From positions 1 to 42,899 of the forward strand of contig JACPZP010000088.1 in NCBI GenBank assembly GCA_016195405.1: a stretch of 42,899 nucleotides of DNA. Direction: 5' to 3'. Shown here in pieces: positions 31,162 to 38,424 of this stretch (position 1 is the stretch's first letter; every line of letters starts with the position of its first letter). The position numbers and the translations under genes were made by a program. The DNA comes from Planctomycetota bacterium. GTDB lineage: Bacteria > Planctomycetota > Planctomycetia > Gemmatales > Gemmataceae. Under the pieces are notes generated by a model, which was given only the letters and a program-made list of their open reading frames with translations, had not been told where the DNA came from and searched no databases.

Positions 31162-32959
31162 GGTTTCCTCCCCAACAACTCCTTGATCTCCCGCATGATC
31201 TCCGCGATGCGCAGCTCCTTCTGCAGGATGTCGTCCGCCAATTGTTCCGGCGGCAGGTGTTCGAAGTCCTGTTTGGCGCTTGGGTTCTTGATGTCCAGGT
31301 TGAAGATGGGCCAATAAATGCCGTCGCCCTCGGCTTTCTCGGCCTTGGCTCGATCCCGTGCAGCTTTTTCCTTCTCCCAAAACTCGCTGCGCTTCACTTG
31401 AAGAGTTTCGATTTCCTTCTTCGTGTCTCTCTTCTTGTCGCCGTTGTTCGCTTGAAGGGACTGAATCCTCCCAGTTAACTCCTTGCCGCCTTGCCGTGTT
31501 CCTTCGCCTCCTGCTCGGCTTGGTCGGCTGCGTGCCAGGGCGGCTTTGCTTTGGCAAGCGCGTTTTCGCGGATCCTTTCGAACTCCAGCTTCCAGGCCTG
31601 GCCGTTCTCGGTCCGTTTCTTCCACCACGTGAGGCAGGCCGCGAATTCCTCGAACTGAAGGGGCTGCGTCTTGGTGTAACCTTTTCGACCCTCCGGCAGC
31701 GGCAACTCGTAGTACCAGATTTCCTTGGTCGGTCCGGAGCCGTCAAAGAAAAGAAGGTTCGTCGGTATGCTCGTGTATGGTGCGAAGACGCCGTTGGGGA
31801 GCCTCACGATCGTGTGGAGGTTGAACTTCTGCGTCAGCTCTTCCTTGATGCGGCCGCAGACACCGTCGCCGAACAGGAATCCGTTGGGCACCACCACGCC
31901 GGCTCTTCCTCCGTGCTCGGTGCCGTGCCCCGGCCTTCTTAGCTTGCGCATGATCAATTGCAGAAAAAGGAGCGCGGTTTCGCTGGTCTGCTTGTCTTCG
32001 GGGAAATTGTTGAGGATGCCGCGTTCTTCTTCGCCGCCGAAGGGAGGATTTGTGAGGATTGCGTCCATGCGGTCCTTATCGCCCAACTCCGCCAGGCGTA
32101 CAGACAAACTGTTGCCCTTGTCGAGGTTGGGCGATTCCAAGCCGTGCAAAAGCAGATTCATTTGCGCCAGCATGTACGGCAGCGGCTTCGCCTCGCCCCC
32201 ATAGATGCTTCGGCTCTGAAGGACTTGCCGGTCTTGCACCGTCTTGCACTGCTTCTCTAAGTGCTGAAACGCCTCGACAAGAAACCCGCCGGTGCCGCAA
32301 GCTGGATCAAGCAAGGTCTCGCCGAGCCGCGGATTGGTGACCGCCACCATGAACCGCACCACCGGCCGGGGCGTGTAGAATTCGCCGGAGTCGCCGGCCG
32401 CGTCGCGCATCTCCTTGAGCATCGACTCGTACAGGTGCCCGAGAGTGTGGATTTCGTCAGTCGAGGTGAAGTGGATGCCGTTGACCTTGTTGAGTATGTC
32501 GCGCAAGAGGTAGCCAGATTCCATGCGATTGGTGACGCCCGAGAAGACGCTGGCGATCACATCGCGGCGATCGTCGCCGTCAGCGCTTTGCAGGCCGCGC
32601 AGGTAAGCGAGCAGTCCGGCGCCCTTGCTGCCGTCGGGGCGAGTGGTTTCCTCGTAGTTGATGAACGCGGTCAGCTCCGGGCCAGTGATGCCGTCGTCCT
32701 TGACCGCCCAGTCGCGCCAGCGGTAAGGCGGCTCGATCGCCGGCTTGAATTTCTGCCGGCCCAGCTTGGCCTTCTCTTCCCGAATCTGCTCCATATCGTC
32801 GAGGAACTTGAGGAACATGACCCAGGTCAGCATGGGCAAACGGTCCAGGTCGCCGTTGAGCCCCTTGTCCTTGCGCATGATGTCGCGGGCAGACTTGATA
32901 AGGCTGCCGAGGCGTTGGGCGGTGGTGAGGGGTTGTTGATGGATGGCCTTTTTTGCCAT
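31158..32959 (-). CDS. hsdM: Type I DNA methyltransferase HsdM, frameshifted
   Basis: The N6-adenine methyltransferase of the type I system. The first 494 codons carry the HsdM_N helices, the SAM motif DPACGTGGF (218-226) and catalytic NPPF (304-307), and end prematurely at TAA 31475-31477 after EAKEHGKAARS. The next frame continues without a gap as GKELTGRIQSLQANNGDK and finishes with the usual C-terminal pattern FNLDIKNPSAKQDFEHLPPE and a coiled-coil tail that binds HsdS. One lost base near 31480-31486 (GCA AGG for GCA AAG G) explains the break. It may be a real mutation, a sequencing error, or rarely a programmed shift. No long homopolymer suggests phase variation. Confidence 0.85.
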
Positions 32960-33022
32960 GAGCGTTGCCGTTCGACCGGGTCAGTCTTTTCAATGCGGCT
33001 CGTTGACTGAACGTCCCATGCG

Positions 33023-33280
33023 CTAACTCGCGACTTTGGCTTCAATCCAGTGCTTGGCAGCCTCTATCTGGTCCGCAGCCGGTTGGATCCCGTAGTTTGA
33101 CCTCATGCGTCGCGGCCGGAAGTCATTTACGTATTTGAGCATTCGCTCAAGGACTTCAGGCGGGAGGGCGCCTAACACCAGCTCCGGGCATTGCGGATCG
33201 ATCAGGCGCAAGCATTCGGCCACGAGGTGGTCGGCCGTTATGCCGCCTTTTTCATACATCGCGATAAGCTTTTCCATCAT
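33023..33280 (-). CDS. Small protein of unknown function in the restriction operon
   Basis: An 85-residue helical protein (MMEKLIAMYEKGGITADHLVAE ... PEVLERMLKYVNDFRP). Its start overlaps the stop of the upstream 158-residue gene by 4 nt (ATGA, 33277-33280), so the two form a pair between hsdR and hsdM. It has no recognisable motif. The tight coupling and the small helical form would fit an immunity or accessory protein for the neighbour, which is speculation. Confidence 0.7.
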   Translation of the reverse strand: MMEKLIAMYEKGGITADHLVAECLRLIDPQCPELVLGALPPEVLERMLKYVNDFRPRRMRSNYGIQPAADQIEAAKHWIEAKVAS

Positions 33281-33753
33281 GACTTGCCCTTCGTCCTCAT
33301 ACGTTGGACAATTTCATCGGCCAGGTCCCACGCCCTGTCATGCAGATTTCCCGGATTGCCGGGGCGCGTATGTGCGATAAAGTCTTCGATCATTGTAACT
33401 CCTTGCTCCAGCAGTGGGCGCAACATTTCAAGTTCAAAGACTTCGTGGGCCAAAACCCCGACGATGGCTTCGTCGCTTCCTAGAATTCCCGGCCAAACTC
33501 TGAAAGGGACCTTGCCGGTCTTGTCATGGACCAGGTCGTTCCAATAGACGGTGCTTCCGGCAGGCTTGTCCACACGCGGACCGCACGCGGTAAAGGTCTC
33601 ATGAAGTTCTTTCAATTCATCTTCGAAAAAGTTGACATCGTCAGGTATCGCAACTCCCCATTGCTTGGCAATTGCCTTGGCTTCCTCGATCGTCCGGATT
33701 TGGCCCTCCGGGTTTCGCTGCCATTGAATTCTCGGCGATTGCCCGGAAATCAT
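33277..33753 (-). CDS. Unknown protein with HEVFE motif in the restriction operon
   Basis: A 158-residue protein from ATG 33753, preceded by GGAGGAG; the longer frame up to 33849 overlaps hsdR and lacks a ribosome site. It starts SGQSPRIQWQRNPEGQIRTI and contains STVYWNDLVHDKTGKVPFRVWPGIL and SDEAIVGVLAHEVFELEML, then PGNPGNLHDRAWDLADEIV. The LAHEVFELE helix looks like a short HExxE-type metal site. The latter half recalls C-terminal domains of polymorphic toxins in my memory; I cannot name a family. It is coupled to the 85-residue gene downstream. Confidence 0.68.
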   Translation of the reverse strand: MISGQSPRIQWQRNPEGQIRTIEEAKAIAKQWGVAIPDDVNFFEDELKELHETFTACGPRVDKPAGSTVYWNDLVHDKTGKVPFRVWPGILGSDEAIVGVLAHEVFELEMLRPLLEQGVTMIEDFIAHTRPGNPGNLHDRAWDLADEIVQRMRTKGKS

Positions 33754-33784
33754 TTCCAGTCTCCTCCTTGTATTTGAAGGCGCG

Positions 33785-36157
33785 CTACGCAGCATAAAGG
33801 AGCGTCTGTAAACGATGAACGGCCTCAACCAGCCTTTCTGATCCGCCAAACTTCTTCGCGATCTCCATCACGTTGCCGTGCGCCGATAGCGGCGGCACTT
33901 CCAACACGTCCGGCAGAACGAATTGCGCCGTTCCGTGCTCCGCGTACTTCTCGACCAGCTCTTCCAAGACCGCCCGCGCTTCAGGTCCAAACTGGTCGAA
34001 GAAATCTTTCTTCTCCTTGCGCAGCCGTTCGGCCCTTTCCCGCCGCGTCCGCAGCGGAGCATTGAACGCTAAGTGGCACAGCAAGTCGAAGGGATCCGCG
34101 TCGGGCTGGTTGGCGGCGCTGGCTAGCTCGTCGAAGTCGATGCCGCGGTCTTCCAGCTTGGCGATAATTTCCGCACGCTGATCGGGATCGGCCCAGCGGC
34201 TGCGCAGCTCGGCGGCGGTCGGGTAAAGCGTGCGGACCTTCTCGGCGGCGTAATCGCTGTACTGCACTACGCGCAGCTTCTTGCCGTCGGCATCCAGCTC
34301 GTGAACCAAATGAGCGACGATTTGGACCTGGCCGCCGTCCACATAATATTTGCGCGGCTCGGCTGGCTCGTCGCCGAAGTCGATGCTGGGCTGTCCGGTC
34401 TCTGGCGCGGTTTCGCCTGCAAGCTCCTCCTCAGGCTGGACGACTTCTTCGGTGCCGGGCACGGTTTCGCCTTGAGCGTCGATCTCTTGTTGGGTCGCGA
34501 GAGCGGGTTCGCCGTCGAAATCGGGATCGGCGAATAGACGCGTGGCGGAGCCGGTGTAGTCGAGGATGTTGAAATAAAGCTTGCCGTAGTCGTCGCGCAC
34601 GCGCGTGCCGCGGCCAATGATCTGCTTGAACTCGGTCATGGAGCCGATCACTCGGGCGAGGACCACGTTCTTGCAAGTGGGCATGTCCACGCCGGTGGTC
34701 AAGAGTTGGGAGGTCGTCAGGATCGTGGGCGTCCTCGTTTCCACGTCTTTGAAGCGGTCCAGATGGCCCTTGCCGATGCCGCCCTCGTCCGACACGACGC
34801 GGCAAACATAATCGGGATAGCGCTGCACCAGGTCCGCGTTAAGGTTGGCAAGCGCGCGCCGCATTTCATCCGCGTGCTCCTGATCGACGCAAAAGACGAT
34901 CGTTTTAGCGAAGCGATCCGTCTTTTTGAGAAAATCGGTTAGGTGGCGAGCGATGGCGTCGGTGCGGGATTTGAGGGCGACGATGCGCTCGAAGTCCTTG
35001 GTTTGGTATTCATCGTCGGGAATCTCGCGGCCGTGACGGTCGAGTTCGCCCTGAGTGGGCCGCCAACCCGCGGCGTCGACGTCGGTGATGACGCGGTGGA
35101 CGCGATAGGGCGCCAGAAAGCCGTCGTCGATGCCCTGCCGAAGGCTGTAGATATAGATCGGGTTGCCGAAATACAAATACGTGTCGCGGTTGTCCTGGCG
35201 AAGCGGTGTCGCGGTCATGCCGAGTTGAAAAGCCGGGCTGAAGTAGTCGAGAATTTCGCGCCAGTTGCTCTCATCGCGAGCGCTGCCGCGGTGGCACTCA
35301 TCGACGATGATCAAGTCGAAAAAATCCGGCCCATATTCCTTGTAGAGGCCGGGCCGGCGCTCATCCTTCGCGATCGCTTGGTAAATGGCGAAGTACATCT
35401 CCCTACTCTTGCTGGCCACGCCGTGCTCGATCTTAATCGCGGCATCGCCGAAGGGGGCGAAGTCCTTCGTCTTGGGGTCATCCACCAGGATGTTGCGGTC
35501 GGCGAGAAAGAGAATCTTGGGCCGGCGGTGCTCGCCCGTGCGGTTCCAGCGTTGACTCCATAGCTTCCAGCAGATCTGGAAGGCGACGACCGTCTTGCCG
35601 GTGCCGGTCGCCATCGTGAGCAGTACGCGCTTCTTGCCCGAAAGGATGCTCTGGACGGCGCGGTTGATCGCGGTTTCCTGATAGTAGCGGGGGCTCTTCC
35701 CGCTTTGGTGGTTGGACGGCGTAAGGAGCCCCTCTGCCGCGCAAGCCTTCAGTCCCATGCCCGCCTGGTAGCGCGCCCACAATTCATCGGGATTTGGGAA
35801 TGCAGAAAGCGAACGCTCGAGTCCGGTGAAGTAATCGAATTCGAGTATCTCGTTGCCGTTGGTCGCATAGGCAAACTTCAGGCTGAGAATTTCCGCGTAG
35901 TCCTTTGCCTGCTGCATACCGTCGCCGGCAGGCTCCTCGTCTGCCTTGGCCTCGACCACAACCAGCGTGAAATCGCGCGTAAAGCGGAGAAGGAAGTCGG
36001 CAATCTTGCGTTTACGACGCCGCACCTTGCTGCCAGCGACGACGATGCGACCGTCAGTGAATGAAGTTTGCTCGTTGTAAAGGTGTGGCGCGCTGTCCCA
36101 GCCGGCGGCTTCCAGCTTAGGGCGAATCAGCCGTTGGCAGGTGTCGGCTTCGTTCAT
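33785..36157 (-). CDS. hsdR: Type I restriction endonuclease subunit HsdR
   Basis: A 790-residue HsdR, the motor and nuclease subunit that pumps DNA past the complex and cuts far from the target. The N-terminal PD-(D/E)xK nuclease has IADFLLRFTRDFTLVVVEAK (D54, E69, K71). A superfamily 2 helicase follows, with Walker A ATGTGKT (183-189), DECH box (286-289), GMTATPL and QIIGRGTRVRDD (motif VI). A C-terminal helical region binds HsdM. Length is short but in the range of the family. First gene of the operon hsdR-orf-orf-hsdM-yhcG-type-hsdS, all on the minus strand. Confidence 0.93.
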   Translation of the reverse strand: MNEADTCQRLIRPKLEAAGWDSAPHLYNEQTSFTDGRIVVAGSKVRRRKRKIADFLLRFTRDFTLVVVEAKADEEPAGDGMQQAKDYAEILSLKFAYATNGNEILEFDYFTGLERSLSAFPNPDELWARYQAGMGLKACAAEGLLTPSNHQSGKSPRYYQETAINRAVQSILSGKKRVLLTMATGTGKTVVAFQICWKLWSQRWNRTGEHRRPKILFLADRNILVDDPKTKDFAPFGDAAIKIEHGVASKSREMYFAIYQAIAKDERRPGLYKEYGPDFFDLIIVDECHRGSARDESNWREILDYFSPAFQLGMTATPLRQDNRDTYLYFGNPIYIYSLRQGIDDGFLAPYRVHRVITDVDAAGWRPTQGELDRHGREIPDDEYQTKDFERIVALKSRTDAIARHLTDFLKKTDRFAKTIVFCVDQEHADEMRRALANLNADLVQRYPDYVCRVVSDEGGIGKGHLDRFKDVETRTPTILTTSQLLTTGVDMPTCKNVVLARVIGSMTEFKQIIGRGTRVRDDYGKLYFNILDYTGSATRLFADPDFDGEPALATQQEIDAQGETVPGTEEVVQPEEELAGETAPETGQPSIDFGDEPAEPRKYYVDGGQVQIVAHLVHELDADGKKLRVVQYSDYAAEKVRTLYPTAAELRSRWADPDQRAEIIAKLEDRGIDFDELASAANQPDADPFDLLCHLAFNAPLRTRRERAERLRKEKKDFFDQFGPEARAVLEELVEKYAEHGTAQFVLPDVLEVPPLSAHGNVMEIAKKFGGSERLVEAVHRLQTLLYAA

Positions 36158-36480
36158 GAGGCATATTGAGGTTCGGGTCTGTTACCTAGCGGTGTCGTCA
36201 GTCAATCAAGAATACCCGCGATGCGGACCGTTGGAAAGAGTTTTGTTGATGAGAGCGAGATTTCAGGTTTGACGATCAAACTGCAATTGCTGGAAGGCGC
36301 CAACAGGGTCTTTGTGCTTGCGCTTGTATTCCTACGCGAAATGCTCACTCACCCAAGCCTTTGTGGGGCGAGGGGTAAGAGACGCGGGGCGAGCGTCGAC
36401 CGACAAGGAGGATTTGTGATTCCGCTCGGGGATTTTGAAAATCTACTAAAGCGGCGCGGGGTATGTGAGAGTGGTACTGT

Positions 36481-36566
36481 GGCGGTGAGCTAAAGGTTTC
36501 GCCGTAACTACCAAAATAATAAGCGCTTACGCCAGCGAGCTCACCGCCAAACTGCTTGGCGGTGAG
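36481..36566. repeat. Mutually exclusive hairpins upstream of the restriction operon
   Basis: CTCACCGCCAA (36540-36550) pairs perfectly with TTGGCGGTGAG (36556-36566) around ACTGC. The same segment GCTCACCGCC (36539-36548) can pair equally well with GGCGGTGAGC at 36481-36490. The two folds exclude each other. The rest of 36158-36480 shows no gene or structure I can support. Confidence 0.5.
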
Positions 36567-36633
36567 GAGTGCCATGTTGGCGCTCGGGCGGAAAGGAACA
36601 GCTCCACGGTGTGGCACGCGTCAAAGTAGCTGC

Positions 36634-36768
36634 GCGCGCGGGCTTTGAAACGCAATTGTAGGTCAGCCTTTCCAGGCTGACGGCAGGTCGCCCAGACTCA
36701 CTGAGTATGGGCGGGTCGCGTCAGGCTGGAAAGCCTGACCTACGAATGCGTTGCAAAGCTGTGCGCGC
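36634..36768. repeat. Large palindromic element (about 50-nt arms)
   Basis: The inner arms 36658-36682 and 36719-36743 are inverted copies with two differences; core GTAGGTCAGCCTTTCCAG. The similarity extends outward through GCTTTGAAACGCAATT (left) and its imperfect complement on the right, and then GC-alternating tracts, to about 36634 and 36768. No gene is inside. It is a MITE or REP-type element. Confidence 0.65.
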
Positions 36769-36809
36769 GCCGCCGCGTAATGCAATGAAACTTCGGCTAT
36801 GGAAGAACT

Positions 36810-36893
36810 CGCCAGGATTCATTTACCGATGTGCCCGATTGCTTCAGCGAAGTGCCCGATTCTTTCACCGATCGGCCGGATTGTATCTGTCCC
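36810..36893 (+). repeat. Array of four 21-bp degenerate tandem repeats
   Basis: Units start at 36810, 36831, 36852 and 36873. The second and third are nearly identical (GTGCCCGATT then CTTCA and CGA), the outer two diverged but keep GATT and the period. Read in one + frame they give seven-residue units (SPGFIYR, CARLLQR, SARFFHR, SAGLYLS), yet no ribosome site or plausible gene surrounds them. An inverted pair TAAAACCATT/AATGGTTTTA follows at 36904-36961. Confidence 0.55.
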
Positions 36894-37023
36894 AGCGTCC
36901 CGTTAAAACCATTTTACTTAACCCAACTGCGGAAATGGCTTACGTCCGAAGAATGGTTTTAGCGTGCTGTGAAGGAATCCGCTTGCGACGCTGCGCAGGG
37001 CAAACTCTCGGCTCTCCGATGCT

Positions 37024-37170
37024 TCAACTCGTCCGTGCTAGCGCCTGCCCGAACCCCAGCACGTAGCCTTCGCGATCGCGCACCGCGAACTCCTCCATTT
37101 GATACGCTTCTTGGAAAATCGGCCCGTAGACAACGTCGGCGCCGCGACAAACGTGACGAAGACGGCATGG
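37024..37170 (-). pseudogene. 3' remnant of a glyoxalase/VOC-superfamily gene
   Basis: A stop-free frame without a start, ending at TGA 37024-37026, reads GADVVYGPIFQEAYQMEEFA followed by VRDREGYVLGFGQALA. This is the typical last strand pair of glyoxalase/bleomycin-resistance (VOC) proteins, including the metal-ligand Glu and the DxxGY/GF ending. It abuts the dnaJ stop and overlaps nothing functional. Only about 45 residues remain, so it is a gene remnant. Confidence 0.55.
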
Positions 37171-37174
37171 CCAC

Positions 37175-38116
37175 TTAGCCTGCCCAGGGCGGGCCCGTTC
37201 GCGGGTTCTGTGGATTGAGCTTGGCGAATTCTTCGATTATTTCGCGGCTGCGGTCGTCCTTCGGCGACGGCACGACGACTTTGATCTCGATGTATTGGTC
37301 GCCGCCGTTGATTCCTTTGCCGCGCAAGCGCAGCCGGGTGCCGCTGGATGTGCCGGGAGGGATCTTCACGGCTAGCTGCGCGCCTTCAAGCGTGGGCACG
37401 TCGACCTTGGCGCCGAGCGTTGCTTCGGAAAGCGATACCGGCGTCTCCAAGACGATGTTGTTGCCCTCGCGGCGGAAGAACGGGTGCGGCTCGATGTGAA
37501 TTTTGAGATGCAGATCGGCGCCGCCGGGACCTAGGCCGCGCAGGCGCATGACCTTGCCTTCTTCGATGGCGGCGGGAATTTTGACGTCGATGTTGCGGTC
37601 GCCGGCCTGGAGGGAGATTCTGCCGCCGCGCGCGGCCGTCATGAAGTCGACGTTGATTTCATGTTCCTCGACTTGGGGAGGCGTCGGAGGTCTGCGGTTT
37701 TTCCCGCCGCGCGAGCCGCGACTGGCGCGACGGCCGAAAACGTCGCCAAAGCCGCCGCCCAGGCCGCCGAGCAGTTCCTCGAGGGTTTCCGGATCGATCT
37801 GGGCGCCGCCGGGGAAGCCGCCCCCTTGGAAGCCGCCACCCGGAAAACCCCCGCCGCCCCAGTGAAAGCCGCCGCCCGGACCCGCATTGCCTCCCTGGAC
37901 TCCGGCAAAGCCAAACTGGTCGTACTGGGTCTTTTTCTTTTGGTCGTTGAGCACGTCGTAGGCGTCCTGAATTTCCTTGAAGCGCGCCTCCGCCTGTTTG
38001 TCGCCGGGATTGCGGTCGGGGTGGTGGTCGCGGGCCAGCTTGCGATATGCTTTTTTGATCTCATCGGCGGAGGCCGTGCGGCCCACGCCGAGAACTTCGT
38101 AGTAGTCACGCGGCAT
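37175..38116 (-). CDS. DnaJ/CbpA-type co-chaperone (class B J-protein)
   Basis: A 313-residue J-protein. The J domain (1-70) has HPD at 32-34, followed by a very Gly/Phe-rich region (about 75-125, with many GGGF repeats). Two C-terminal substrate-binding domains follow ([60 protein letters not shown]). There is no CxxCxGxG zinc finger, so it is the CbpA class. It delivers clients to DnaK and stimulates its ATPase; dnaK is not in the window. Start ATG 38116 lies 7 nt after a perfect -10. Confidence 0.92.
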   Translation of the reverse strand: MPRDYYEVLGVGRTASADEIKKAYRKLARDHHPDRNPGDKQAEARFKEIQDAYDVLNDQKKKTQYDQFGFAGVQGGNAGPGGGFHWGGGGFPGGGFQGGGFPGGAQIDPETLEELLGGLGGGFGDVFGRRASRGSRGGKNRRPPTPPQVEEHEINVDFMTAARGGRISLQAGDRNIDVKIPAAIEEGKVMRLRGLGPGGADLHLKIHIEPHPFFRREGNNIVLETPVSLSEATLGAKVDVPTLEGAQLAVKIPPGTSSGTRLRLRGKGINGGDQYIEIKVVVPSPKDDRSREIIEEFAKLNPQNPRTGPPWAG

Positions 38117-38118
38117 AC

Positions 38119-38150
38119 CTCAATTATATCAATTGAGTACATTCTCCCAA
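38119..38150 (-). promoter_or_regulatory. Promoter with overlapping inverted repeat before the J-protein gene
   Basis: On the minus strand TTGGGA (38150-38145) and a perfect TATAAT (38128-38123) are 16 nt apart. The -10 sits inside CTCAATT-ATATC-AATTGAG (38119-38137), a possible operator. The start codon is only 6 nt after the -10, so a normal transcription start would fall on the ATG and the mRNA would be leaderless. The repeat is not the CIRCE sequence. Confidence 0.6.
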
Positions 38151-38168
38151 AAGGGCCGAGAAGTTTTC

Positions 38169-38300
38169 ATGCCGCACCGCCGCTTGCATTTTCGACTCGG
38201 ATTGCTCATGTTTTTGCGGCCGGCTTTAGCGATTGCAACGATTGTAGCGGGAATGCTGATTTTGACGTTGCTTACGGGTTTTCACGCAAGAGCAGACTGA
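38169..38300 (+). CDS. Possible 43-residue single-span membrane protein
   Basis: ATG 38169 to TGA 38300 encodes a basic start (MPHRRLHFRLGLLMF) and one long hydrophobic helix (LAIATIVAGMLILTLLTGF) ending HARAD, a classical N-in small membrane protein pattern. A weak GAGAAG precedes it. It lies in the 308-nt gap between the J-protein promoter and the histidine kinase, on the kinase strand. Chance cannot be excluded. Confidence 0.35.
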   Translation: MPHRRLHFRLGLLMFLRPALAIATIVAGMLILTLLTGFHARAD

Positions 38301-38424
38301 ACTTGCGGCCGTGCCTTCGGGAAAGACGGGTGACTTGTGGGTTTCACAAGGATCGCGGCGACTCGCGAACTTTTGTGGCGTAAACTATTGGTAGCGCCTG
38401 AATTTTTTCGTTGGATCGGCATCT

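Noticed and set aside
36345..36617. 90-codon minus-strand frame in the gap upstream of hsdR
   Set aside because: Composition at its end looks like translated intergenic repeat, and it crosses the alternative hairpins; no ribosome site.
38119..38137. CIRCE element for HrcA before the J-protein gene
   Set aside because: The inverted repeat (CTCAATT/AATTGAG, 5-nt spacer) does not match the TTAGCACTC-N9-GAGTGCTAA consensus.
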